Assembly: GCA_903836945.1 (NCBI GenBank)
Contig: CAILSO010000036.1
Span: 1-58,135, forward strand
Source of the DNA: an uncultured Actinomycetes bacterium
Lineage (GTDB): Bacteria > Actinomycetota > Actinomycetes > Nanopelagicales > Nanopelagicaceae
Reading direction: 5' to 3'
Length of the DNA: 58,135 nucleotides
Shown in pieces: positions 37,110 to 45,148 of the stretch (position 1 is its first letter; every line of letters starts with the position of its first letter). Position numbers and translations under genes: made by a program. The notes beneath the pieces were generated by a model. It was not told the DNA's origin and searched no databases. It was given only the letters and a program-made list of their open reading frames with translations.

Positions 37110-37633
37110 TTGCCACCGACAATCTCAACGCTATCTATTCCGTCGATTTCCGATAAGTTAACCTTCACTGATTCATTAGATGAGGTCGGGATATTTTTCC
37201 CAACATAGTCAGCTCGGATAGGCAATTCACGATGTCCGCGATCTACCAAAACTGCGAGTTGAACTGTCTTTGGTCTACCAATTTCACCGATTGCATCTAG
37301 AGCTGCTCGAATTGTGCGCCCAGAGAATAAGACATCATCAATTAGGACTACGTTCTTACCTTCGATACCCCCAGTTGGGATTACCGTTGGAAGTAAAGGG
37401 CGTGGCGGGCGAAGTCGCAGATCATCGCGATGAAGCGTTATATCTAAAGTCCCAGTAGCGACTGGACTTTCAATCTCCTCCAAGAACTTGGCTATACGTG
37501 CGGCAAGATATGCGCCTCGCGTAGGAATTCCAAGGAGAACAATCTGCGAGACCCCGTGATTTTTTTCAACTATTTCATGAGAAATGCGCTTAAGGGCCCG
37601 GGAGATATCACCGGTATCTAGGACAGCGGCCAT
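37106..37633 (-). CDS. pyrR: PyrR pyrimidine regulatory protein / uracil phosphoribosyltransferase
   Basis: PyrR binds pyr mRNA in response to UMP or UTP and, in many bacteria, also has uracil phosphoribosyltransferase activity. The 175-residue protein has the PRPP-binding motif [19 protein letters not shown] (about 95-113) and [10 protein letters not shown], and RPPRPLLPT, a basic loop near the RNA-binding face. It is first in the operon. A Shine-Dalgarno GAAGGAG stands 7 bases before the ATG and lies within a PyrR-type hairpin, so it probably controls its own translation and that of the genes coupled to it. Confidence 0.95.
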   Translation of the reverse strand: MAAVLDTGDISRALKRISHEIVEKNHGVSQIVLLGIPTRGAYLAARIAKFLEEIESPVATGTLDITLHRDDLRLRPPRPLLPTVIPTGGIEGKNVVLIDDVLFSGRTIRAALDAIGEIGRPKTVQLAVLVDRGHRELPIRADYVGKNIPTSSNESVKVNLSEIDGIDSVEIVGGK

Positions 37634-37640
37634 CTATAAA

Positions 37641-37680
37641 CTCCTTCGCCGCCTCTCTGGACGGATCGTTAAAGGACTTT
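37641..37680 (-). promoter_or_regulatory. PyrR-binding hairpin in the pyrR leader
   Basis: In the mRNA sense, CCGTCCAGAGAGGCGG gives a CCG/CGG stem around a loop with TCCAGAGAGG, matching the PyrR-binding loop consensus of pyr operons (ARUCCNGNGAGGYU). A lower CG/CG pair and a 2-base bulge extend the stem. Outside it, TCCTT pairs with AAGGA of the ribosome binding site. PyrR bound to the loop would stabilise a structure that hides the ribosome binding site, as proposed for mycobacterial pyrR. No terminator is seen, so control should be at translation. Confidence 0.8.
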
Positions 37681-37698
37681 CAAACTTCTAACCTGCAA

Positions 37699-37704
37699 AA
37701 GATA
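37699..37704 (-). promoter_or_regulatory. Possible -10 box of the pyr operon
   Basis: TATCTT would give a leader of about 60 bases holding the PyrR hairpin. The -35 is unclear. Confidence 0.35.
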
Positions 37705-37756
37705 GCACCTGTGGATATCCCAAGGCCAATCAGGACTCGCCGATATACCCTCAAGC

Positions 37757-38239
37757 ATGAGAGAAAATACAGAAAGGTCCCTAGAAGAGATTGCCGCATC
37801 AATTCGTGCTATCCGCAAACAACGAGGAATGACCTTGAAAGATGTCGAGCTTGCCTCAAATGGAATTTGGAAGGCGGTAGTCGTTGGTTCATACGAACGC
37901 TGCGACCGTGCACTTTCACTTAAAAAAGCGATCGCCCTCGCCCATTTCTATCAAGTTCCGCTAGATCAACTACTCGGCCTTGAGACAAGTGGCTTGGCCC
38001 CAAGCGTAAAACGAATGACGATTGATCTACGTCGCGTTTTGGCAAGCAACGATTCACAGCCAATAATCAATATTCTTCAAACTTTCCTAACCCTAATCTG
38101 TGCCAAACGACGGGACTGGAATGGCGAAGTACTCTCACTTCGAGCAGGTGATATTGAAAACCTATCTCTAGTTTCAAATATGAAAGAAGAAGAGCTGGTG
38201 AATTGGCTAATCACAAACTCATATGCAATTACGCGCTGA
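37757..38239 (+). CDS. bldD: BldD-like transcriptional regulator
   Basis: The 160-residue protein has an N-terminal XRE-type helix-turn-helix (about 12-72) with the BldD hallmark WKAVVVGSYERCDRALSLKKA, and a C-terminal domain (about 85-160). In Streptomyces, BldD represses development genes when dimerised by cyclic di-GMP through RGD-x8-RQDD. Here that signature reads RRD (118-120), eight residues, RAGD (129-132), so it is partly lost. The gene is divergent from pyrR, as in Streptomyces. TATACC stands 7-8 bases before the ATG but is a poor -10. Confidence 0.85.
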   Translation: MRENTERSLEEIAASIRAIRKQRGMTLKDVELASNGIWKAVVVGSYERCDRALSLKKAIALAHFYQVPLDQLLGLETSGLAPSVKRMTIDLRRVLASNDSQPIINILQTFLTLICAKRRDWNGEVLSLRAGDIENLSLVSNMKEEELVNWLITNSYAITR

Positions 38240-38636
38240 TTACCGGCTTAAGAACAATAATTCGGCCCAAAACACCATTCACATATTTGGCGGATTCATC
38301 AGTCGACAGAGTCTGTGCCAGCTCGACAGCTTGCGCCGCGGCTACTTGATCATCAACTTCCGGATTCCAAATGATTTCATAGATTGCTAGTCGCAAAATA
38401 TTTCGATCAATAACTGGCATTCGATCCATCTCCCAGCCCTGGGCGTAGGTGATGATTAATTCATCAATTTTTTCGCGATGTTCAGAAACCCCACGTAGTA
38501 ATTGATTTACATAGTTAGCTTCGGATAACTCAGTGACCGGTCGATTGGCCAAAAGCTCCAAGACATTTAACGCCCGCTGATCTGCCTCGTATAAATAATC
38601 AATTGCTTTCTTTCGGGCTTTACCTCTTGCACTCAC
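38229..38636 (-). CDS. nusB: Transcription antitermination factor NusB
   Basis: NusB binds boxA RNA with NusE (S10) in rRNA antitermination. The 135-residue all-helical protein begins RGKARKKAIDYLYEADQRA (Arg-rich N-terminus) and ends with the typical NGVLGRIIV; the central WEMDRMPVIDRNILRLAIYEI is the family signature. The start is GTG, 10 bases after efp. It overlaps the end of bldD by 11 bases on the other strand. Confidence 0.95.
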   Translation of the reverse strand: MSARGKARKKAIDYLYEADQRALNVLELLANRPVTELSEANYVNQLLRGVSEHREKIDELIITYAQGWEMDRMPVIDRNILRLAIYEIIWNPEVDDQVAAAQAVELAQTLSTDESAKYVNGVLGRIIVLKPVISA

Positions 38637-38646
38637 CGGCTAAGAC

Positions 38647-39210
38647 TCACGAATTGGCGCGACCGAGGTAATCCCCAGTTCGAGTGTCAACCAAAATACG
38701 TTCATCTTGCTTAATGAACAATGGAACTTGAATGGTGATTCCGGTATCAATGGTCGCCGGCTTGGTTCCGCCCGAAGAGCGATCGCCTTGGAGACCCGGT
38801 TCGGTATAGGTGACAGTCATTTCAACTGAGGCTGGAAGTTCAACATACAAAGGATTTCCTTCGTGAACCGCTACGTTAGCCTTGCAATTTTCCAACATGT
38901 AATTGACCGCTTCGCCTACTACGGCTTCGGAAATATTCATTTGATCAAATGTGGTGTCATCCATAAATACAAAGTCATCGCCATCTCGATATAAGTAAGT
39001 CATGTCGCGCTTTTCCAAGATTGCAACTTCAACCTTTACTCCGGCATTGAAAGTTCGGTCCACAACTTTGCCAGTCATTACTGACTTCAACTTGGTTCGA
39101 ACGAAAGCCGGACCCTTACCTGGCTTTACATGTTGAAATTCGACGACGTTCCATAATTGACCCTCGATATCTAGGGTCATTCCATTCTTAAGATCATTTG
39201 TTGTGGCCAT
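38647..39210 (-). CDS. efp: Elongation factor P
   Basis: EF-P relieves ribosome stalling at proline runs. The 187-residue protein has three beta-barrel domains; the tip loop reads [11 protein letters not shown] with the functional Lys at residue 32. The C-terminal signature [18 protein letters not shown] and [20 protein letters not shown] are standard. The PGKGPAF loop matches the actinobacterial type in which the Lys is generally thought to be unmodified. The ATG lies 6 bases after TATTCT, so efp-nusB likely starts its own leaderless mRNA. Confidence 0.97.
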   Translation of the reverse strand: MATTNDLKNGMTLDIEGQLWNVVEFQHVKPGKGPAFVRTKLKSVMTGKVVDRTFNAGVKVEVAILEKRDMTYLYRDGDDFVFMDDTTFDQMNISEAVVGEAVNYMLENCKANVAVHEGNPLYVELPASVEMTVTYTEPGLQGDRSSGGTKPATIDTGITIQVPLFIKQDERILVDTRTGDYLGRANS

Positions 39211-39216
39211 TGGAGA

Positions 39217-39222
39217 AGAATA
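39217..39222 (-). promoter_or_regulatory. -10 box of efp
   Basis: TATTCT lies 6 bases before the efp ATG in the 33-base gap after aroQ. Confidence 0.6.
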
Positions 39223-39243
39223 CCTGAAGAAATCAGTTGACTA

Positions 39244-39675
39244 TTACTTAAGCAGATTCGCCATAGCAATTAGGGATAGGCGATAGGAATCTGGGCCAAA
39301 TCCTGCGATGGTCCCGCTGGCTATTCCAGAGATAACGGAGGTATGACGAAATTCCTCTCTCGCCAAAGGATTTGAGAGATGAACCTCAATAAGTGGAGCA
39401 GTGACCATATCGGCGGCATCTCGAATCGCATAGGAGTAATGCGTAAAGGCGGCGGGATTAATAATTACTGGGAGTTTTGCATCGGCAGCTTCATGTAGCC
39501 AAGAAATGATCTCAACTTCACTATCGCTCTGTCTCACATCGCATTGAAAACCCAACTTCTCTCCTTCGGAAGAGATCAGATCCTTAAGTTGAGTGAAATT
39601 TAGGTTTCCATAGAGCTTGCTATCGCGTAGATCTAATCGACCTAAGTTAGGGCCATTGAGAACCAAGATTTTCAT
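39244..39675 (-). CDS. aroQ: 3-dehydroquinate dehydratase, type II
   Basis: AroQ dehydrates 3-dehydroquinate to 3-dehydroshikimate. The 143-residue protein has VLNGPNLGRLDLRDSKLYG with the catalytic Tyr, NPAAFTHYSYAIRDA with the catalytic His, and VHLSNPLAREEFRHTSV with the substrate-binding Arg. The type II dodecamer-forming fold is indicated by length. The ATG overlaps the aroB stop (ATGA). Confidence 0.95.
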   Translation of the reverse strand: MKILVLNGPNLGRLDLRDSKLYGNLNFTQLKDLISSEGEKLGFQCDVRQSDSEVEIISWLHEAADAKLPVIINPAAFTHYSYAIRDAADMVTAPLIEVHLSNPLAREEFRHTSVISGIASGTIAGFGPDSYRLSLIAMANLLK

Positions 39676-40703
39676 TTAGCAATCCTCTCATAGGCCAACT
39701 TGAGTTGGTCGACATTTACGCTCTCGAGCCATACCGGCCTGCCGGGCTTGGCCAGCCCAATAAAACGTATTTGGTTATCTCTGCTCTTCTTATCATTACC
39801 CATCAAAGCCAACAACTTTTCAAATGATTTCATGGGATAAGTAATTTCAAGCCCTGCAATTCCAAGAAGATCGCGATGAAGTTTCACATTCTCCTGACTT
39901 AGACTCGCCTCCAAGTGACTTAATTCTGCGGCAAAAACCAATCCAATCGCAACAGCTTCGCCATGACGCATTGAATACTTTTCCATCTTTTCAATTGCAT
40001 GAGCCAGGGTATGTCCGTAATTCAGAATCTCACGAAGCTTGCCCTCTCGCAAATCTTTACTAACAACCTTGGCTTTAACGGCAATTGACCTTGTGACCAG
40101 TTCCGGCAAATTACTTTTATAAGACTCAGACAATCGAAGTATCTTGGTATCTGCGATAAAACCGCTCTTAATAACTTCTGCCATACCTGCGCTCAAATCA
40201 CGAGCTGGTAGCGAATCCAGGAATGAATAATCTACATAAACCGCTCTTGGAGAATGAAATGCTCCTACCAAGTTCTTCCCATGGCTGGTGTTAATTCCAG
40301 TCTTTCCACCAATTGCAGCATCAACCATTCCGGCAAGAGATGTAGGAATCGCATACCAATCGATACCGCGGAGCCAAGATGCTGCAGCAAAACCGGTTAC
40401 ATCTGTGGTGGCGCCACCACCAATCGCAACCATGGCATCCTTGCGGCCTAAATTGATATCTCCTGAGGCTTTCCAAATCTTAGATAGAACTTGAAGATCT
40501 TTCTGCTTCTCAGCTCCCGGGAGAGTAAAGAGCGTGAAATTCTTTGGATACTTGAATCCTTTTAACTTCTTTATTTTCAAATCCTCTGAAACCAGCACCA
40601 AAACCTTGTTGTATTTTGTGGATATTTCACTTATTGCATTTGTGAAATTCGCATCTAGGTGTATTGAATAATTGTGTTCTGCCTTCACGCCAATCTCATT
40701 CAT
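39672..40703 (-). CDS. aroB: 3-dehydroquinate synthase
   Basis: AroB makes 3-dehydroquinate from DAHP with NAD+ and a metal ion. The 343-residue protein has AIGGGATTDVTGFAAASWLRG, PTSLAGMVDAAIGGKTGIN, the metal ligand region RHGEAVAIGL and ILNYGHTLAHAIE. The usual PTTLLAMVD is PTSLAGMVD. It overlaps aroK upstream and aroQ downstream, each by ATGA. Confidence 0.96.
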   Translation of the reverse strand: MNEIGVKAEHNYSIHLDANFTNAISEISTKYNKVLVLVSEDLKIKKLKGFKYPKNFTLFTLPGAEKQKDLQVLSKIWKASGDINLGRKDAMVAIGGGATTDVTGFAAASWLRGIDWYAIPTSLAGMVDAAIGGKTGINTSHGKNLVGAFHSPRAVYVDYSFLDSLPARDLSAGMAEVIKSGFIADTKILRLSESYKSNLPELVTRSIAVKAKVVSKDLREGKLREILNYGHTLAHAIEKMEKYSMRHGEAVAIGLVFAAELSHLEASLSQENVKLHRDLLGIAGLEITYPMKSFEKLLALMGNDKKSRDNQIRFIGLAKPGRPVWLESVNVDQLKLAYERIAK

Positions 40704-41212
40704 TTTCGTACTCCAAGTATTTCGGCTATCTTCAATGCGACTTCCTGCGGTTTCTGATCATCGGTGGAAAGAGTATGGGTTGCTAGTGATTCGTAGACTG
40801 GCCGACGTTTCTCCATTAAGGAGAGCCACTGCTGCCTTGGGTTTATGGTGAGTAGCGGTCGATCTCTATTAAAACCAACGCGAGATGCTGCATTTGCTAT
40901 ACCGACATCTAGGAAAACTACGAGAGCTCTTGATTTGGCTAGCTCTAGCGCAACTTCCTCGTTCATAACTGAGCCACCCCCCAATGAGAGCACCCCCGCT
41001 TCTTGCTTTAATTCGGCAAGAACTACCTCTTTCTCAATATTTCGAAAGTGGGCTTCGCCATCTTCAATAAATATATCCGAGATCTTCTTCCCTGATTTTG
41101 CCTCGATTAGCTGGTCAGTATCTCTATTTGGTAGATCAATGAGCTTGCCAAGAGCACGTGCGACTGAAGATTTACCAGCGCCCGGTGGACCGATCAAGAC
41201 AATAAGCGGCAC
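40700..41212 (-). CDS. aroK: Shikimate kinase
   Basis: AroK phosphorylates shikimate at the 3-position. The 170-residue P-loop kinase has GPPGAGKSSVARAL (about 7-20), the substrate-binding RDTDQLIE and HFRNIE, LSLGGGSVMNEE and the lid Arg in NRDRPLL. The start is GTG and directly follows the aroC stop with no gap. Confidence 0.96.
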   Translation of the reverse strand: MPLIVLIGPPGAGKSSVARALGKLIDLPNRDTDQLIEAKSGKKISDIFIEDGEAHFRNIEKEVVLAELKQEAGVLSLGGGSVMNEEVALELAKSRALVVFLDVGIANAASRVGFNRDRPLLTINPRQQWLSLMEKRRPVYESLATHTLSTDDQKPQEVALKIAEILGVRK

Positions 41213-42397
41213 TTAACTAATTTTCATATTCGCAAGATAGTTTTGGAAATTACGGCGAACTTCACCAACGCTATCGCCGCCAAATTTTTCCAAGACAACA
41301 TCTGCTAGGACCAAAGCGACCATTGCTTCGGCAACGATTCCTGCCGCTGGAACCGCACAAACATCTGAGCGTTGATTAATAGCCTTCGCACTCTCCCCGG
41401 TCTTAACATCGATTGTGTCTAACGCCTTTGGCACAGTCGAGATTGGCTTCATCGCGGCACGTACCCTAAGTAATTCACCATTCGAGATGCCGCCTTCAGT
41501 TCCACCAGCTCGACCACTTCTTCTAACAATCTTTCCTGACGAATCTTTTTCTATCTCGTCATGAGCGATAGAGCCGCGTCTTTTGGCGGTCTCAAAGCCG
41601 TCGCCTAATTCAACGCCCTTGATGGCTTGAATTCCCATAAGCGCTGCCGCTAATTTTGAATCTAGTCGACGATCCCAATGAGTATGTGAACCAAGCCCGA
41701 CCGGAAGATTTGTTGCTATTACTTCAACGACGCCACCTAAGGTGTCGCCATCGGAGTGAGCCGATTCGATCTCCGTAATCATTTTTGCACTCAAAGCTGG
41801 ATCACAACAACGAACTGGATCAGCATCAATCGCCGCACGCTCACTGATGACTGGAATTCGAGAACCAAGTGGTGCGCTCACTTGCCCAATTGAAACAACA
41901 TGGCTAAAAATTTCTATGCCGATTGATTGTTTTAAAAATGCCCGAGCAACTGCGCCAAGTGCAACGCGCGCCGCTGTTTCTCTAGCACTCGCCCGTTCTA
42001 AAATTGGTCTAGCATCATCAAAGTCATATTTCTGCATTCCTGCTAAATCCGCATGACCTGGCCTTGGCCTACTAAGTGGCGCATTGCGCGCAAGCTCTGC
42101 CAATTGGGCAGGATCTACCTGCTCAGGTGACATTACCTTCGACCATTTTGGCCATTCTGAATTGGCAATTTCAATTGCGATTGGTCCGCCTTGACTTACT
42201 CCATGACGGATTCCACCCAAAATACTGACTGCATCCGCTTCAAAATTCTGTCTAGCGCCACGTCCAAAACCCAAACGACGACGACGCAGATCGATATCAA
42301 TTGCCTCTTTGGTGATTTCGATTTGCGAAGGCATGCCTTCAAGAATCGCGCTTAGGGCTGGGCCATGCGATTCACCTGCGGTTAACCATCGGATCAA
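41213..42397 (-). CDS. aroC: Chorismate synthase
   Basis: AroC removes phosphate from EPSP to form chorismate using reduced FMN. The 394-residue protein has [54 protein letters not shown] and [12 protein letters not shown]. The start is TTG, giving the family N-terminus IRWLTAGE, with GGGAG 6 bases before it. A TATCTT stands just upstream in the 75-base gap to the prepilin peptidase gene and may be a promoter. Confidence 0.96.
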   Translation of the reverse strand: MIRWLTAGESHGPALSAILEGMPSQIEITKEAIDIDLRRRRLGFGRGARQNFEADAVSILGGIRHGVSQGGPIAIEIANSEWPKWSKVMSPEQVDPAQLAELARNAPLSRPRPGHADLAGMQKYDFDDARPILERASARETAARVALGAVARAFLKQSIGIEIFSHVVSIGQVSAPLGSRIPVISERAAIDADPVRCCDPALSAKMITEIESAHSDGDTLGGVVEVIATNLPVGLGSHTHWDRRLDSKLAAALMGIQAIKGVELGDGFETAKRRGSIAHDEIEKDSSGKIVRRSGRAGGTEGGISNGELLRVRAAMKPISTVPKALDTIDVKTGESAKAINQRSDVCAVPAAGIVAEAMVALVLADVVLEKFGGDSVGEVRRNFQNYLANMKIS

Positions 42398-42472
42398 GTT
42401 CTTCTCCCACCAAGATATCTAGAGGGATATTCTCTCAGAACTGCAGTGCTTTTTTCACACAATTAAAGTTGG

Positions 42473-42889
42473 CTAGAGTGAAAGTTTCGCCACGCCTGAT
42501 CGCGAGGTTACGAGAAGGAAACCGATCGAAATTGCCGGGGCAAATCTGATGGAATCTTTAAGGTCGACACCCGCACTCATCTTTAACAAAACCTGCGGCA
42601 GGCAGGCAAATACAGCAAATAGCAACCCAATCAAGAAGACTCCAGAACTACTGGCGTAAATGGCCAAAACTGAGAGATATTTCGTATCGCCCATTCCTAG
42701 GTATCTCGCCAAAGCCATCCCAAAGATAAGAACAATTAGAGACAGAACTACATGGCTCGGATGGAGCAATGCAATTGGGAAGAAAAGAATGAAGAGCGAG
42801 ACTATTTCGAAATTTGGTATGACACCAAAATACGCGTCGTAGATAGAAATCCGAACGGCAAAGGTCAGGAAAATTAGATAGTAAAACAC
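42473..42889 (-). CDS. Small type IV prepilin peptidase (A24 family)
   Basis: The 138-residue membrane protein has four to five hydrophobic segments and both catalytic Asp of the A24 aspartyl prepilin peptidases: Asp18 in IYDAYFGVIPN and Asp68 in GMGDTKYL. It lacks the N-terminal methylase domain of PilD, like CpaA/TadV. It should cleave prepilin-like leader peptides, but no pilin gene lies in the window. It sits between aroE and aroC. The GTG start lies 6 bases after TAATGT. Confidence 0.85.
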   Translation of the reverse strand: MFYYLIFLTFAVRISIYDAYFGVIPNFEIVSLFILFFPIALLHPSHVVLSLIVLIFGMALARYLGMGDTKYLSVLAIYASSSGVFLIGLLFAVFACLPQVLLKMSAGVDLKDSIRFAPAISIGFLLVTSRSGVAKLSL

Positions 42890-42895
42890 TCCCCA

Positions 42896-42901
42896 ACATT
42901 A
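42896..42901 (-). promoter_or_regulatory. -10 box of the prepilin peptidase gene
   Basis: TAATGT lies 6 bases before the GTG start in the 20-base gap after aroE. Confidence 0.5.
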
Positions 42902-42909
42902 GGGATGAA

Positions 42910-43704
42910 CTAAATGAGCTGTTTTAATCCTGTGGATAGAAGGAGCTCGCGCATTGTGGCGAAGTCGTAATCAATGCCAGTGAATATAGATATCTGATAC
43001 AACGCCTGCTCCACCAAGAGATCCAAGCCCGATAACGTGCGACCCCCTAGGACCTGCCACTTTTTCAACAAATCCGTTGGGTAAGGTTTATATAGAGACT
43101 CTATAAGGAGCCCTTTTACCGAATTCAATTTCTCTGCGAGCAGATCTGTAACACCGGACGGAGTGGTTGCGATAACCAGGTCGTAGTTTGAGATATCCGA
43201 GTCAAGAGGAAGTCCTTTGATAGCAATACCATCCCCCGCTATTTTCAATGCAGAAAGCCGCTTTTGATCTCTGATTAGAAGATCTATACTCCCTACTCGC
43301 TTTGCTAGCGCTCCTACTGCCGCCCTTGCTGTACCGCCACCGCCGATAATCGCGACGCTCTCAAATTCGACCTTCTTTAATAAACTTTTAAAAGCCATCA
43401 AATCTGTGGAAGTGGCTTGAATACTTCCGGACTCTTTGTAGAGAGTATTGACAGAGTTAATTCTCCTAGAATCCTCATCAATAAAATCGGCAACACTTGA
43501 ACCAATCTCCTTGAGTGGCATTGTTAAAGAAAAGTTTGAAAAACCGAGATCGAGAAGTTCCTGTATCCGAATCGGAAAGCTCTCCTCATTAACCTCCAAC
43601 GCCTCATAACTTCCTGCAAAATTGAGTTTTTCATAGGCGGTTCTATGTAATAGCGGCGACAGTGAATGTGAAATAGGAGATCCAAGAACAGCAGCTTTCA
43701 TCAT
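42910..43704 (-). CDS. aroE: Shikimate dehydrogenase
   Basis: AroE reduces 3-dehydroshikimate to shikimate, normally with NADPH. The 264-residue protein has SPISHSLSPLLHRTAY (substrate Ser pair), SLTMPLKEI (catalytic Lys), the nucleotide-binding GGGGTARAAVGAL and a final LVEQALYQ. The residues after the second strand (LIRDQKRLS) place Arg where NADP(H) enzymes usually have it. It starts within the mltG stop (ATGATG). Confidence 0.93.
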   Translation of the reverse strand: MMKAAVLGSPISHSLSPLLHRTAYEKLNFAGSYEALEVNEESFPIRIQELLDLGFSNFSLTMPLKEIGSSVADFIDEDSRRINSVNTLYKESGSIQATSTDLMAFKSLLKKVEFESVAIIGGGGTARAAVGALAKRVGSIDLLIRDQKRLSALKIAGDGIAIKGLPLDSDISNYDLVIATTPSGVTDLLAEKLNSVKGLLIESLYKPYPTDLLKKWQVLGGRTLSGLDLLVEQALYQISIFTGIDYDFATMRELLLSTGLKQLI

Positions 43705-44705
43705 TTGAAGAGACCCTTAGTCAAGTTCTTATTAAACAAAGTTGTCCAGTTTTGAAATTCTTCAAACGATTTTGTAAATCTAGTATCACCGGGTGCGACC
43801 GTTATGAAATAGAGCCAATCACCATTCTCTGGATTAAGTGTGGCCTTAAGGGCGAATTCGGCTGGATTGCAGATCGGCGAAGGCGGAAGACCGAGATTCT
43901 TATAAGTGTTATATGGAGAATTCGTAAGTGTGGCGTTTTTGGATAATGCAATTTTGCCTCTTTGGCCGGTCGCATATTGAACCGTGGAATTCAACTGAAG
44001 TGGCATTCCAATCTTTAGTCGATTGTAGATAACCTGTGCCACCTTGCTTGCTGATGCCGGGTCCGCCTCAATTTGTATTAGAGATGCGATCGTTAGCAAT
44101 TGGTAAGAACTAAAACCCTTGTAGCCCTTTGCTAAAGTAGCATAGGCAGAACTTACCCGCGCCTTATCAATCATCTGCCTTATAGCTTGATCCGGTGAGG
44201 TCTTTGGCGCAAAGCTATAGTTTGCGGGATAAAGCGAGCCCTCCAGATAATTGTGAGGATTCGCAAACAGTGGCTTAATTGAATTCAAATCAATTTTCCT
44301 TTTCAAGAGCTCCTTGCTTGATCCCAATTCCTTGATCACATCACTCAGAGTGCTTCCCTCTTTGACGATGATTAAGTTTTCAATCCGCCCTTGATCAAGT
44401 AATTGCGTGACTGCAGTTTTGGTTGGGATGTGGGAATCTATTAGGTGGGTACCCGGGCTAATCCCTCTAGTTCTTGAGTGGGAGTTAAAATCAGAGATGA
44501 ATGTTTTAGCGGATTTTATTACCCCATTTTTAGCCAAGTCGGTCGCTATCTCAATTCCGGTTTCACCATTGGAAATGGTGATTGAAACAGCAGTTTTAGG
44601 TTGGTTTGGTGGGTAATCGGCTGGCTTGGTTATCAAAATATAAAATAGACCGATTGCTATCCCAAGAAGGACGATAAAAAGTGATCGAACTAGATTGCGC
44701 TTCAC
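43701..44705 (-). CDS. mltG: Endolytic transglycosylase MltG
   Basis: MltG (YceG) cuts nascent peptidoglycan strands at the membrane. The 334-residue protein has one N-terminal membrane anchor (LFIVLLGIAIGLFYILI), a LysM-like region (about 45-110) and the YceG catalytic core with Glu in SLIQIEADPA and the conserved AQVIYNRLKIGMPLQLNSTVQYA and SPYNTYKNLGLPPSPICNP. The last phrase is diagnostic. The start is GTG and overlaps the ruvX stop (GTGA). Confidence 0.95.
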   Translation of the reverse strand: MKRNLVRSLFIVLLGIAIGLFYILITKPADYPPNQPKTAVSITISNGETGIEIATDLAKNGVIKSAKTFISDFNSHSRTRGISPGTHLIDSHIPTKTAVTQLLDQGRIENLIIVKEGSTLSDVIKELGSSKELLKRKIDLNSIKPLFANPHNYLEGSLYPANYSFAPKTSPDQAIRQMIDKARVSSAYATLAKGYKGFSSYQLLTIASLIQIEADPASASKVAQVIYNRLKIGMPLQLNSTVQYATGQRGKIALSKNATLTNSPYNTYKNLGLPPSPICNPAEFALKATLNPENGDWLYFITVAPGDTRFTKSFEEFQNWTTLFNKNLTKGLFK

Positions 44706-45148
44706 AGCAATCTCTCTTTCGGCGATCCGGAAATTCGCTCCTGGTTTAAGGCGCTATCTAGGATTTCCGCGGCCGCATATGCATCAATCTCTGACTTAGA
44801 ACTCTTTGCATTCCCACCTCTATCGCGCAAGGTCCGGGCCGCGGATACGGTTGTAAGGCGTTCATCGATAGCATAAATCGGTACTTCGGTTAGTTCGCGC
44901 AACTTAGACACGAAATTCATCACAGATATTTCCTTCGCGCTCGCGCTACCTGACAAATGCTTTGGCACACCCACGGCGATATAGATAGGTTGATATTCGA
45001 GCAAATATTTAGATACTTCGGAACTAAGGGTTGATTCGACATTCGAGATTGCACCAATTGGGCTTGCCAGAAGGCCAGAAGGATCTGAAACCGCAATACC
45101 GATGCGAACATCGCCATAGTCAAAGGCGATTCGGCGACCGCTTAGCAT
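44702..45148 (-). CDS. ruvX: RuvX/YqgF-type RNase H-like nuclease
   Basis: The 148-residue RNase H-fold protein has the first acidic residue in IAFDYGDVRIGIAVSDP, a second in VGVPKHLSGS-adjacent strands, and the DERLTTVSA signature. The last acidic residue is in EIDAYAAAEILD. It is known for processing the 5' end of pre-16S rRNA in E. coli and as a Holliday-junction resolvase candidate. It overlaps alaS upstream (TAATG) and mltG downstream. Confidence 0.93.
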   Translation of the reverse strand: MLSGRRIAFDYGDVRIGIAVSDPSGLLASPIGAISNVESTLSSEVSKYLLEYQPIYIAVGVPKHLSGSASAKEISVMNFVSKLRELTEVPIYAIDERLTTVSAARTLRDRGGNAKSSKSEIDAYAAAEILDSALNQERISGSPKERLL

